Origin: an uncultured Burkholderiales bacterium
GTDB taxonomy: Bacteria > Pseudomonadota > Gammaproteobacteria > Burkholderiales > Burkholderiaceae_C
Reading direction: 5' to 3'
NCBI GenBank assembly: GCA_903916355.1
Contig: CAIWWN010000064.1
Span: 1 to 32,577, forward strand
DNA length: 32,577 nucleotides
Position numbers and translations under genes: made by a program. Numbering within the stretch: the stretch's first letter is position 1; every line of letters begins with the position of its first letter. A model generated the notes under the pieces. It saw nothing but the letters and a program-made list of their open reading frames with translations. It ran no database searches and was not told the DNA's origin. Positions 1 to 8,039 of this stretch are shown piece by piece.

Positions 1-113
1 CGGGGGAAGACAATGATTACGGGTCACAAAGCCCCTTTGTGACCTTGGGTAACAAAATTTCTCGCCGCCAATTTCCGCCGCCATTTTTCAGCGGATTTAC
101 GCCGCCGTTAACA
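1..113 (-). mobile_element. Probable terminus of an IS21-type insertion sequence
   Basis: Read on the minus strand from 113 downward, the sequence starts TGTTAACGGCGGCG and holds three copies of GGCGGCG (plus-strand CGCCGCC at 63-69, 76-82 and 100-106). A perfect 10-base inverted repeat, GGTCACAAAG / CTTTGTGACC, lies at 22-44 around CCC. A TG start and several short repeats inside the end are known traits of IS21-family termini. The kinase reading frame loses family similarity exactly here, which fits an insertion junction. No transposase is inside the window, so the family is an inference from end structure only. Confidence 0.45.
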
Positions 114-875
114 ACGTGTCAACGGTGTTTTCAAACCATGGGAAACGCCCAACAGCAATTGCTCTCTCTCGCCTGACATTCTCAGCCGCAATTTCAATTG
201 ATCCAGTTCTGCATTTTGGAAATTGCGCGTTTGCGCGTCCATTTTCATGATCAACAACAGACCATAGACCAGTGCGAAGAAAATCGGATAAGAAATGATC
301 CGGCTGATTTGAAAATCGATGAACTCGGGCACCGTGATCGGTTCCGGCCACCCCTGGTAGATCGCCCACAAGCACACGCCATTGAGCGCAGTTTTGACAG
401 TGGCGATGATCCAAACATCGAATAAATTGACGGTCGCAACATCACGCCGCACAAACCAGCGATGCAAGAGCGCACCGGCGACAACAAACAAAACAGTTTC
501 CACGGCACTAAAAAGCCACAATGAGGTTCCGCCAAACTGCAGTCGTGCCACATAGGTGATCGTTGCGGCGATCAAGCCTGAAGGCCAGCCCCCCAAGAGC
601 GAAGCTAAAAATATAAATTCATGGCGAATGTAGGGTGCATGCCCTGATCCAAGGATTTGTGCCGCGGCGGCTGTAAAAAGATAGCCCGTGAGCCCAAAAA
701 TCCAACCTGATTGGGGTTGAGCGCTTGAGAGCTTGTATGTGTCTCTCAACACAAACAGAGAAATGGTGAAAATCCCCATGCCGCCCAGCAGCTGCAAGGT
801 CAACAACGCCAACAATTTAAATTGCAGCGCCCAGGTCGTGCCCCCGAAGGCAGAAAAATCGGAGAAGGTCGCCAT
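108..875 (-). pseudogene. Membrane sensor histidine kinase, truncated after the H-box
   Basis: The 255-residue product has about six hydrophobic segments across residues 15-215, resembling the 5TMR-LYT type of membrane sensor, followed by a short linker and the start of a HisKA dimerisation domain. It ends in SHGLKTPLTRC: the phospho-accepting histidine is His246, and the stop codon falls nine residues later. The rest of HisKA and the whole ATP-binding domain are missing, so it cannot work as a kinase. The break coincides with the putative insertion-sequence end at 1-113. The start is well supported by GGAGG about 5 bases before the ATG. It is divergent from the binding protein/two-component operon, and its H-box closely matches that of the intact kinase at 3076-4548, so both may once have belonged to one regulatory locus. 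Confidence 0.75.
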
Positions 876-1076
876 AGTTCCTCCTTACTTTTGAATTGTT
901 ATGTTTTAATTTATCATGTTTAATTAATTTTTAAAAATTAATAAATATAAATAGCAATCTTGCACATCGTGTGTGCCTTCATCCATCCTCACTGTCAACG
1001 GCAAGCGCCTGATGATTTGAGTTTGCTCACACCAGTGGGGCAGTTCAAAGTGCAGTGAAAACCAAAGGTGCCTGAA
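876..1076. promoter_or_regulatory. AT-rich divergent intergenic region with a 20-base palindrome
   Basis: This gap separates the truncated kinase from the binding-protein operon and must hold both promoters. Positions 893-958 are strikingly AT-rich. A perfect 20-base palindrome lies at 923-942 (half-site ATTAATTTTT). A smaller inverted repeat, GCACA-N5-TGTGC, lies at 962-976. I cannot assign -35/-10 boxes with confidence because the tract offers too many A+T hexamers. The palindrome could be an operator for the neighbouring response regulator or a bent-DNA element; that is inference. Confidence 0.4.
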
Positions 1077-2339
1077 ATGAACCTACTGAATGCACACCGG
1101 CAGGCCATGAAGTTTCTTCAGTCTGCACTGCTCTGGGTTCCGTGCTGCGCCGCTCTGGCGCAACCCTTACCTTTAGATGTCCTGCACTGGTGGACCTCGT
1201 CCAGCGAGCAACTTGCGGTCGATCAGCTCAAGGCTCATTTGCTGTTCAATGGCATGCGTTGGAAAGACGCGGCCATTCCCGGAGGCGGCGGAATGGCCGC
1301 GGTCAAGGTGTTGAAAAGCCGCGTGCTCTTGGGCGACCCCCCCGATGTCGCGCAATTGATTGGCACCACCCTGACGGATTGGAACGACATGGGCTTGGTC
1401 ATGCCCCTGAACAATGTGGCCAACCGCCAAAGATGGTCGCAGACTTTATTCCCCACAGTCATGAAACTGGTCACCTACAAGGGTGTCGTGATCGCCGCGC
1501 CCCTGGGCATTCACCGCATCAACACGCTGATCTACAACCGCCACGTGTTTGCCAAACTGGGACTGATACCCCCCGCCAATTGGGAAGAGTTTGAATTGGT
1601 GGCACAAAAACTCAGCGCACAAGGTGTCAAGCCTTTGGCTTGGAGCGACGAGGCTTGGCAAATTGCCACCGTCTTTGAGTCGCTCTTGCTAGGGGAGGTG
1701 GGGCCAGCGCAATACCGCGACTTGATTGTCAAGCGCAAAAGTCCGGCGTGGCTAGAACCCGGAATTGAAAAAGCACTGACCCGGCTGCGCTGGCTGCGCA
1801 ACCTCAGCGGCGACACGCCCCGTGAGCGCGCATGGACCGATGCGACCCGAGACATCCTGGATGAATCAGCCGCCATGGTGATCATGGGCGATTGGGCCAA
1901 AGGCGAGTTGATGGCCTGGGGCGCGAGCCCAGAGAAAGATTTTGGCTGCGCAGCCATGCCGGGCACACACAAGATGCACCTGTACAGCGTGGACACTTTG
2001 GCCATGTTATGGAACTCGCACAAGCGCACCTCGGCACAAGAAAAGTTGGCCGAACTGGTGGTCGCTTCGCCCACGCAATTGGCGTACAACCGAGTCAAGG
2101 GATCTGTCCCCGTGCGCACCGATGTGGACGCGGCGAATTTAGACTCCTGCGCGCGCGACTCTTGGACTACTTTTGCAACCCCTGGCAATGTGCTGGCGCC
2201 CAGCTTGGCGCATCGCATGGCCGCCGATGAGGCGACCAAGGACGCTGTGGCTCAAATTCTCTGGCGCTTTGCGATAAGCCCCACCATGACGACCAAAGAA
2301 GCCCAACGCAGACTGGCTTTGGCAGTGCGTACACCTTGA
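1077..2339 (+). CDS. Periplasmic sugar-type solute-binding protein (SBP_bac_1 family)
   Basis: The 420-residue product begins with a secretion signal (hydrophobic stretch LQSALLWVPCCAALA, cleavage likely before QPLPLD). It then shows features of family 1 carbohydrate-binding proteins: VLHWWTSSSE near the mature N-terminus, the GGGG loop, LPTVMKL and YNRHVF segments, and an AMPGTH region. ATG 1077 is preferred over GTG 1068 because AAAGG sits about 8 bases upstream; ATG 1107 would still leave a full signal peptide. Such proteins normally feed an ABC importer, but no permease or ATPase gene is near. The next two genes, 30 bases on, are a response regulator and a kinase, so it may present a ligand to the kinase. 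The ligand is unknown; a sugar is the family expectation. Confidence 0.85.
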   Translation: MNLLNAHRQAMKFLQSALLWVPCCAALAQPLPLDVLHWWTSSSEQLAVDQLKAHLLFNGMRWKDAAIPGGGGMAAVKVLKSRVLLGDPPDVAQLIGTTLTDWNDMGLVMPLNNVANRQRWSQTLFPTVMKLVTYKGVVIAAPLGIHRINTLIYNRHVFAKLGLIPPANWEEFELVAQKLSAQGVKPLAWSDEAWQIATVFESLLLGEVGPAQYRDLIVKRKSPAWLEPGIEKALTRLRWLRNLSGDTPRERAWTDATRDILDESAAMVIMGDWAKGELMAWGASPEKDFGCAAMPGTHKMHLYSVDTLAMLWNSHKRTSAQEKLAELVVASPTQLAYNRVKGSVPVRTDVDAANLDSCARDSWTTFATPGNVLAPSLAHRMAADEATKDAVAQILWRFAISPTMTTKEAQRRLALAVRTP

Positions 2340-2369
2340 ACTGTCAACCTAAAGAATCAAACCCTCCCC

Positions 2370-3089
2370 ATGACCCGCTCCATCTTGCTTGTTGATGACG
2401 ATCAAAAAACCCGCGTGCTGCTCAAAACCTATTTGGAAAAGCACCAGTACGAAGTGCATGCGGCCCACGATGGCAGCAGCTTTTTGGCAGAGTTAGAACG
2501 GCTCAAAGACAATTTGGACCTGATCATTTTGGATGTCATGCTGCCCGATACCGACGGCTTTACCCTGTGTAAAACCGTGCGCCAGCAATCTCAGGTGCCC
2601 ATCATCATGCTGACCGCCAGCGCTGACGATACAGACCGTATCGTTGGCCTTGAATTGGGGGCAGACGACTACATGGCCAAACCCTACAATCCGCGGGAAT
2701 TGTTAGCGCGGATCAAAGCCATTCACCGCCGCTTATCTTCGGTCGAGTCGCCAGACAGCTTGCGCTATCTGCGCTTTGCGGGATTTTCCATCGACGTGGT
2801 CGAACGTTTGCTGCTCGACGCCCAAGGCGAAGCCGTGCTTTTAACCAGCATGGACTTTAATTTGCTGCGATTTTTTGCCGAACATGCTGGCGAAACCTTG
2901 AGTCGCGAACAACTGATGGAACATACCCGAGGCCGCGACTTGGGGCCATTGGACAGGTCCTTGGATGTACAAGTGAGCCGGCTGCGTCAGCGCCTGAATG
3001 ACGACGGCAAAAACCCCAGTTTGATCAAAACAGTCCGAGGCAGCGGCTATGTGTTTTCAACCGAGGTCGAAAAGCATGGCAGCGTCTGA
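2370..3089 (+). CDS. OmpR-family response regulator
   Basis: A 239-residue two-component regulator. The receiver domain (about 1-120) has the acidic pair in LLVDDDQ, phospho-acceptor Asp55 (IILDVMLPD), Thr82 (MLTAS) and Lys104 (YMAKPYNPRE). The C-terminal winged helix (about 135-235) carries the OmpR-type pattern LTSMDFNLLRFF, LSREQLME, DRSLDVQVSRLRQRL and KTVRGSGYVF. It overlaps the kinase gene by 14 bases, so the pair is translationally coupled. No clear ribosome site precedes the ATG; coupling to the binding-protein gene 30 bases upstream is possible. The domain order resembles regulators such as GltR that control sugar uptake genes, but the target is not visible here. Confidence 0.95.
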   Translation: MTRSILLVDDDQKTRVLLKTYLEKHQYEVHAAHDGSSFLAELERLKDNLDLIILDVMLPDTDGFTLCKTVRQQSQVPIIMLTASADDTDRIVGLELGADDYMAKPYNPRELLARIKAIHRRLSSVESPDSLRYLRFAGFSIDVVERLLLDAQGEAVLLTSMDFNLLRFFAEHAGETLSREQLMEHTRGRDLGPLDRSLDVQVSRLRQRLNDDGKNPSLIKTVRGSGYVFSTEVEKHGSV

Positions 3090-4548
3090 ACGCCCCAGTT
3101 GGATGCGCCAACTGGGCATCGACAGTTTGCTGTGGCGGATTGTGTTGGTGATGGCCTTGGGCGTGGTCTGCGCCCAAACGCTGGGCACCTACCTGTGGGC
3201 CCACCAGTTGCGCGAGAGCGCACTCACCGACGCCTTGATTGCTGGCAAAAATATGGCCATGAATGCGGCCGGTACGATCCGTTTTTTTCGCGATTTACCC
3301 TCGCAGTACCGCCCGATCCTGATTGAGCAGTTGCGCACCATGGGCGGGACCCGTTTTTTTGTGAATGTGAACAACGCCAAAGTCCCAATCACCCCCTTGC
3401 AAGACAATGCCTTGGTGGATGCTGTTTCCCGGGCGGTACACGACAACTTGGTGAGTTACCTGCCGCCCAGCCAGCACCCCGAGGTGGCGTTTGCTTGGCC
3501 TGAGGGCTTGCAAGTATCTGACGATGGACGCACCGTGCAAGACATGCCCGAAGCTTGGGTTGAAGGCACATTGCTGCTGGGTTTGCGCCCGGCCCCGGTC
3601 ATGGTCATACAGGCCGAGTTTGAAAAAGGCCGCTGGCTGTATTTGGCCTCGCCCATGCCAGACCCTTACTTTCTCGACAACAGCAACCCTTTGACCCTGG
3701 ACCGTGTTGCCTTACAACTGGTGACGCTGGTGACCGTGCTGCTGATCACCGTGCTGTTGGTGCGTGGACTGATTCGCCCCTTGAACCGCATCGCCGCTGC
3801 GGCCAACGCGTTTCGCAACGACTCTGTGCCCGATCTACTGCCTGAAGAAGGCTCGACAGAGTTGAGGCGCACCGCGAGTGCTTTCAATGCGATGCAGGCC
3901 CGTATTCAAGGCTACCTCATGGACCGAGAACGCTTGTTTTTGGATATTTCGCATGGCCTTAAAACCCCCATCATGCGTTTGAAGTTGCGCGCAGAACTGC
4001 TCGACGATGAAAATTTACGCGAGGCCTTGAACGAGGACCTGGACGATTTGGATGTGATGGTGAAAACGGCTTTAAAAAGTCTGAAAGACACCGACATTTA
4101 CGAGAACTTGGCTCCTGTAAGGCTGGACTTACTTTTGGCGCGATTGGTCAAGAACCCTATTGTTCCGGGTGCACCCATCCAATTGACCGCTCAACCCATG
4201 AGCGTATGGGCTAAACCCTTGGCGCTAGAGCGCGCCTTCCACAACCTGATTGACAACGCGATTCTGTACGGTGAGCGGGCCGACATCAGCCTGCGTCAAC
4301 AAGGCCCTTTGGCCATTGTGTTGATCCGCGATTTTGGACCTGGGATTGCGTTGAAAGATGTAGACCGAGTCTTCAGTCCCCACACACGTTTGAAACACGG
4401 GCAAACCAAAAACCGAGGTGGCACTGGCCTGGGCCTGGGGATTGCGCGCAGCACCATTCAAAACTCAAACGGGACCTTGAATCTGTCCAATCATGCGCAA
4501 GGGGGTCTGATGGTGACGATCACTCTCGATCTGTATCCCCCTATGTGA
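3076..4548 (+). CDS. HAMP-domain sensor histidine kinase
   Basis: A 490-residue inner-membrane kinase. TM1 is near residues 18-40, a periplasmic domain of about 170 residues follows, TM2 is near 211-232, then HAMP (RPLNRIAAAANAF), HisKA with phospho-His293, an N-box (Asn394 in HNLIDNAILYG), a G1 box (RDFGPGIA) and a G2 box (GGTGLGLGIARS). The H-box reads SHGLKTPIMR: glycine occupies the place right after the histidine, where Glu or Asp is usual. ATG 3076 is preferred over 3049 because GAGG lies about 9 bases upstream. The large periplasmic domain suits interaction with the binding protein two genes upstream. It ends 6 bases from the convergent TPM gene with no obvious terminator between. Confidence 0.92.
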   Translation: MAASERPSWMRQLGIDSLLWRIVLVMALGVVCAQTLGTYLWAHQLRESALTDALIAGKNMAMNAAGTIRFFRDLPSQYRPILIEQLRTMGGTRFFVNVNNAKVPITPLQDNALVDAVSRAVHDNLVSYLPPSQHPEVAFAWPEGLQVSDDGRTVQDMPEAWVEGTLLLGLRPAPVMVIQAEFEKGRWLYLASPMPDPYFLDNSNPLTLDRVALQLVTLVTVLLITVLLVRGLIRPLNRIAAAANAFRNDSVPDLLPEEGSTELRRTASAFNAMQARIQGYLMDRERLFLDISHGLKTPIMRLKLRAELLDDENLREALNEDLDDLDVMVKTALKSLKDTDIYENLAPVRLDLLLARLVKNPIVPGAPIQLTAQPMSVWAKPLALERAFHNLIDNAILYGERADISLRQQGPLAIVLIRDFGPGIALKDVDRVFSPHTRLKHGQTKNRGGTGLGLGIARSTIQNSNGTLNLSNHAQGGLMVTITLDLYPPM

Positions 4549-4554
4549 GTCGAA

Positions 4555-5136
4555 TCACAACAGAACTGGCGCATCGGGCATGTCATCGGCAGGCACAGGC
4601 CAGTTGGTATCCAAACCCACGGCAAAATGCCGCGCCATGACCTGCGACACGGCGTCCACCGCCTGCAGCAACCCTGCTTCAAAATCACCTTGGGCAAAGG
4701 CTTGCTGCATCGGCGCAATCACCGACGACCAGCCGTCAGGGGCCATGTGGCCATTCACACCCCGATCGGCCACCACGTGAATTGCGCGTTCGGCCAGCAG
4801 CACATAAATCAATACGCCGTTGTTGCGCTCGGTGTCCCAGACCCTGAGCTTGGCAAACAGCATCAAAGCCCGTTGCGCAATCAACTGATGTAAGGGCGTG
4901 CCTTGCCGCACCAAGCGCCACAAGTAACTGCGCGGCAAATGGGTTTCGACGCAGACGCGAATTTGCCCAGTGTGCAAGCGTTCGCCCTGTGCCACATGCG
5001 CCTCGATCCTTGCCAGACTGGCCTGCGGCAAGAAGCGGGCACTGCCACGCACATCGGCCAAGGCATGACGCCACCACAAGGGCAAGGCCTGCAGCCAAGG
5101 GCTGAAGGCCGATGAATGGGAAGACTCTGAGGGCAT
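4555..5136 (-). CDS. TPM-domain protein, small and apparently without a signal peptide
   Basis: A 193-residue protein with a TPM-type fold: GQIRVCVETHLPR, ALMLFAKLRVWDTERNNGVLIYV, ERAIHVVADRGVN and the tail helix AFAQGDFEAGLLQAVDAVSQVMA. I see no signal peptide and no convincing membrane span, unlike its neighbour. ATG 5136 is chosen because GAAGGAAAG lies just before it; ATG 5154 would overlap the upstream gene by 7 bases and has no ribosome site. It is the third gene of a lemA - TPM - TPM operon. TPM domains have been linked to phosphatase activity and photosystem repair in plants, but the bacterial role of this version is not established. Confidence 0.8.
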   Translation of the reverse strand: MPSESSHSSAFSPWLQALPLWWRHALADVRGSARFLPQASLARIEAHVAQGERLHTGQIRVCVETHLPRSYLWRLVRQGTPLHQLIAQRALMLFAKLRVWDTERNNGVLIYVLLAERAIHVVADRGVNGHMAPDGWSSVIAPMQQAFAQGDFEAGLLQAVDAVSQVMARHFAVGLDTNWPVPADDMPDAPVLL

Positions 5137-5147
5137 TGTGCTTTCCT

Positions 5148-6041
5148 TCACCATTTGCCGCTGGCGCCGCCGCCACCGAAATCGCCACCGCCGCCGGAGC
5201 TAAAGCCACCACCGCCTCCCCAGCCACCACTGCCCCAACCACCGCGCCCTCGGCCTAGACCTGAGTTCAGACCGGGCGAAGCCAAGCCGCTGAGCAAACC
5301 CCAAACCACGGCAGCCACGCCCACACCCAGCGCCAGCACCCAGCTGGCGGTGAGCACATAGGCCAAGCCAGCCCCAGCCACGCCGGCAATCACCGCGCCC
5401 GGGCCGCGCCCGAACAAGCGTCGCAGCATTTGACTGACCACCAAAACACCAAAGAGCAATAACGACCAGTTATCGCCAAGGTTGAAACTGTTGCGCGCTG
5501 ACGGCTGCTCCGGTGCGGGCAGGTGCTCGCCCATGATGCGCTGACCCAAAGCGTCAATGGCTTGCTTCAAACCCCCCGCGTAATCGCCACGCTTGAACGC
5601 GGGTGTCATCTCACGTTCGATGATCTGTTTGGCAGCCAAATCAGGGATGGCACCCTCCAAGGATTTCGCCACCTCAATGCGCATACGCCGGTCTTGCACG
5701 GCCACCACGATCAACAGGCCGTCGCCCACGTCTTTGCGGCCAATCTTCCACACATTGGCCACGCGGTTGGCATAAGAAAAAATATCTTCAGGCGCGGTGC
5801 TGGGCAGCATCCAGACCACCACCTGCGTGCCGCTGCGCTGCTCCAGTGCCGCCAGTTGCTGCTCAATGCGCACCGCATCCCCTGCCGCCAAGGTGCCGCT
5901 GCTGTCCATGAGGTGCCCCGTCAAGGCGGGCACCGGCAACGGGTCTTGCGCGTTCACTTGTGACGGCACCAACCCCAAGGTCAGCAAGAGGCAAAGGCCT
6001 GTCAGCGCGCGACGACAGACAGAATGCAAAAGCAAAGCCAT
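5148..6041 (-). CDS. YgcG-like TPM-domain membrane protein with glycine-rich tail
   Basis: A 297-residue protein. A signal peptide (about 1-31, ending QVNAQ) leads into a TPM domain at about 36-170 with the typical sequences GHLMDSSGTLAAGD, TQVVVWMLPS, GLLIVVAVQDRRMRIEVAKSLEGAIPD (split across this stretch) and FKRGDYAGGLKQAID. Hydrophobic segments at about 192-205 and 213-250 anchor it, and the last 40 residues are almost all Gly/Ser/Trp, ending SGKW. This architecture is classic for YgcG-type proteins, with the TPM domain outside the inner membrane. It starts 3 bases after lemA, with AAGAAG overlapping the lemA stop as ribosome site. Partnership with LemA is widely conserved; the function is unknown. 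Confidence 0.9.
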   Translation of the reverse strand: MALLLHSVCRRALTGLCLLLTLGLVPSQVNAQDPLPVPALTGHLMDSSGTLAAGDAVRIEQQLAALEQRSGTQVVVWMLPSTAPEDIFSYANRVANVWKIGRKDVGDGLLIVVAVQDRRMRIEVAKSLEGAIPDLAAKQIIEREMTPAFKRGDYAGGLKQAIDALGQRIMGEHLPAPEQPSARNSFNLGDNWSLLLFGVLVVSQMLRRLFGRGPGAVIAGVAGAGLAYVLTASWVLALGVGVAAVVWGLLSGLASPGLNSGLGRGRGGWGSGGWGGGGGFSSGGGGDFGGGGASGKW

Positions 6042-6044
6042 GGC

Positions 6045-6644
6045 TTACTTCTTGTTGAAGTCCACGGTGGGCGGCAGCGAAATTTGCGCTTCGTTCGCCA
6101 CAGTGAAGCCCTCTTTGGCCTTGTAGCCCATGACCATGGCCGTCAGGTTGCTGGGCAAACTGCGCACCAAAATGTTGTAGGCCTGCACGGCTTTGATGTA
6201 ACGGTTGCGCGCCACGGTGATGCGGTTTTCAGTGCCTTCGAGTTGCACGCGTAAATCGCTGAAGGCCTGGTTCGCCTTCAAGCTGGGGTACTGCTCCGAC
6301 ACCACCATCAAGCGGCTGAGCGCAGAACCCAATTGGCCTTGAACTTCTTGAAACTTCTTGAACGCCTCAGGGTTGTTCAAGGTCTCGGGCGTCACCTGCA
6401 TGGCGGTGGCCTTGGCACGTGCCTCGATCACCTTCGTCAAAGTATCTTGCTCGAAAGCCGCTTCGCCCTTGACCGTGGCCACCAGATTGGGCACCAAATC
6501 GGCTCGGCGCTGGTACTGGTTGAGCACCTCGCTCCAGGCGCCACGGGTCTCTTCATCGAGCTTTTGAAAGTCGTTGTAGCCGCAGCCACCCAAGCCGGCC
6601 ACCACCAGCAAGGCCATCATCCAACGCGACAAAATCTGAAACAT
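6045..6644 (-). CDS. lemA: LemA family protein
   Basis: A 199-residue LemA protein. After a short N-terminal hydrophobic segment comes GLGGCGYNDFQKLDEE, where Cys21 could be a lipoprotein cysteine (the lipobox is imperfect). The helical LemA body follows: WSEVLNQYQRRADLVPNLVATVKG, LGSALSRLMVVSEQYPSLKA, FSDLRVQLEGTENRITVARN and the closing YNILVRSLPSNL. ATG 6644 is chosen because AAGGA lies 7 bases upstream and it gives a normal LemA N-terminus; the upstream ATG at 6680 has no ribosome site. It heads the operon with the two TPM genes. LemA proteins form helical bundles at the membrane; the molecular role is not settled. Confidence 0.92.
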   Translation of the reverse strand: MFQILSRWMMALLVVAGLGGCGYNDFQKLDEETRGAWSEVLNQYQRRADLVPNLVATVKGEAAFEQDTLTKVIEARAKATAMQVTPETLNNPEAFKKFQEVQGQLGSALSRLMVVSEQYPSLKANQAFSDLRVQLEGTENRITVARNRYIKAVQAYNILVRSLPSNLTAMVMGYKAKEGFTVANEAQISLPPTVDFNKK

Positions 6645-6755
6645 AAAGCATCCTTTCAATACAAGGCTGCAAGCGTACACCCTTCACAAGAAAGTCAAGC
6701 GAACAAACCGCACACAACAGGGGCATCGGCCAGGCAGATCTCTACAATCCCACGC
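6645..6755. promoter_or_regulatory. Divergent promoter region between lemA and mltB
   Basis: TACAAT at 6743-6748 (plus strand) lies 7 bases before the mltB ATG, which would give a leaderless or nearly leaderless mRNA; no good -35 is seen 16-18 bases upstream. On the minus strand TTGACT (6698-6693) is a possible -35 for lemA, but its -10 partner is poor. Both calls rest on eye inspection. Confidence 0.3.
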
Positions 6756-7976
6756 ATGTCTTGCCACTCTGCACCACGCCCTCCCCGTTTTTTCAGTGTT
6801 CGCACCTGCTTGCCGCTTGTCCTTATCTCGGCAGCACTGGCCCTGCCCGCCTGGGGCCAAACTGAATTCCAGCAATGTCTGTCTGGCTTGCGCAGTCCAG
6901 CCAAAGCGGCGGGCGTGAAAGAAGACAGCTTTGCCCGCTTCACCCAAGGCTTGAACCCTGACATGGGCATCTTGGAGAAGATGAACAACCAGCCCGAGTT
7001 CCGCATGCCGATTTGGGACTACCTGGCCGCCTTGGTGGACGACGAGCGGGTGGCCGAAGGCCAAGCCCAACTGGCCAAACACCGTGACTTGCTGGACAAG
7101 GTGGCAGCCCAATATGGCGTCGACCCGGCCACGGTGGTGGCGGTGTGGGGCGTGGAAAGCAACTTTGGCCAAACCTTTGGCAAATACCCGCTGACCCAAG
7201 CGCTGGGCACCCTGTCTTGCTTTGGCAACCGGCAAAGCTACTTCCGCGGCGAGTTCTATGCCACGCTGCGCATTTTGCAGGCCGGGCACATCGCGCCGGA
7301 GCGGCTGGTCGGCTCCTGGGCCGGTGCGTTTGGCCACACCCAGTTCATGCCCACCACCTTTGAGCGCCTGGCGCAAGACTTTGATGGCGACGGCCGCCGC
7401 GACCTGATGGACAGCGTGCCTGACGCCCTGGCCTCCACCGCCCATTTTTTGAGCAAAGCCGGCTGGAACCCTGCCCAGGTCTGGGGCTTTGAAGTCCAAC
7501 TGCCGCCAGGCATAGAGGTGGCGGGCGAAGGCCGCAAAACCAAACGACCGCTCAGCGAATGGGCCGCGCGTGGCCTGACAAAGGTTGAAGGCAGCGCACT
7601 GCCGGCCAGCGGCGGCCCTGCGGGATTGATGACCCCCGCCGGAGCTAAAGGCCCCGCGTTTTTGGTGTTCCGCAACTTCGATGCCATTTACAGCTACAAC
7701 GCGGCCGAAAGCTATGGCCTGGCGATTGCCCATTTGTCGGACCGGCTGCGCGGTGCGGGGCCATTTGCCACGCCGTGGCCCACCGACGACGCCGGCCTGT
7801 CGCGTGCCGAGCGGCGCCAGATTCAAACCCTGCTGAGTGGCCGCGGCCATGAGATTGGCGAGATTGACGGCATGCTGGGTGAGAAAAGCCGCATCGCCAT
7901 CAAGGCCGAACAGACCCGCTTAGGTCATGAAGTCAATGGCCGCGCCGGGCAAAAACTGCTGCGCGCTTTGCGCTGA
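6756..7976 (+). CDS. mltB: MltB-type lytic murein transglycosylase
   Basis: A 406-residue enzyme that cleaves the MurNAc-GlcNAc bond of peptidoglycan and forms 1,6-anhydro ends in the periplasm. A signal peptide ends near ALPAWGQ (about residue 35). The SLT_2 domain spans about 37-325, with catalytic Glu134 in WGVESNFGQTFGKY, then GSWAGAFGHTQFMPTTF, DFDGDGRRDL and YNAAESYGLAIAHLSDRL. A C-terminal peptidoglycan-binding domain follows (about 340-406: AERRQIQTLLSGRGHEIGE, with a GMLGEKSRIAI core). ATG 6756 is chosen because it gives a proper signal peptide; the open frame runs much further upstream but only as antisense to lemA. It lacks a lipobox, so it is a soluble MltB-like form. Confidence 0.93.
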   Translation: MSCHSAPRPPRFFSVRTCLPLVLISAALALPAWGQTEFQQCLSGLRSPAKAAGVKEDSFARFTQGLNPDMGILEKMNNQPEFRMPIWDYLAALVDDERVAEGQAQLAKHRDLLDKVAAQYGVDPATVVAVWGVESNFGQTFGKYPLTQALGTLSCFGNRQSYFRGEFYATLRILQAGHIAPERLVGSWAGAFGHTQFMPTTFERLAQDFDGDGRRDLMDSVPDALASTAHFLSKAGWNPAQVWGFEVQLPPGIEVAGEGRKTKRPLSEWAARGLTKVEGSALPASGGPAGLMTPAGAKGPAFLVFRNFDAIYSYNAAESYGLAIAHLSDRLRGAGPFATPWPTDDAGLSRAERRQIQTLLSGRGHEIGEIDGMLGEKSRIAIKAEQTRLGHEVNGRAGQKLLRALR

Positions 7977-8039
7977 ATTTCCTTGGCTTGGACGACCGCT
8001 GAAGGCCCCACTTGACGCCAGCTTGAACCGGGGGTCAGT
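7977..8039. other. Short intergenic gap after mltB
   Basis: The space between the mltB stop and the TetR promoter holds no gene and no clear terminator hairpin with a T-run. Confidence 0.4.

Noticed and set aside
5155-5361. Proline-rich plus-strand frame
   Set aside because: It is the antisense of the glycine-rich tail of the YgcG-like protein.
6333-6755. Upstream extension of the mltB frame
   Set aside because: It is antisense to lemA and would bury the clear signal peptide that starts at 6756.
6684-7850. 388-codon open frame on the minus strand opposite mltB
   Set aside because: mltB on the plus strand has catalytic motifs; the antisense translation has no recognisable features.
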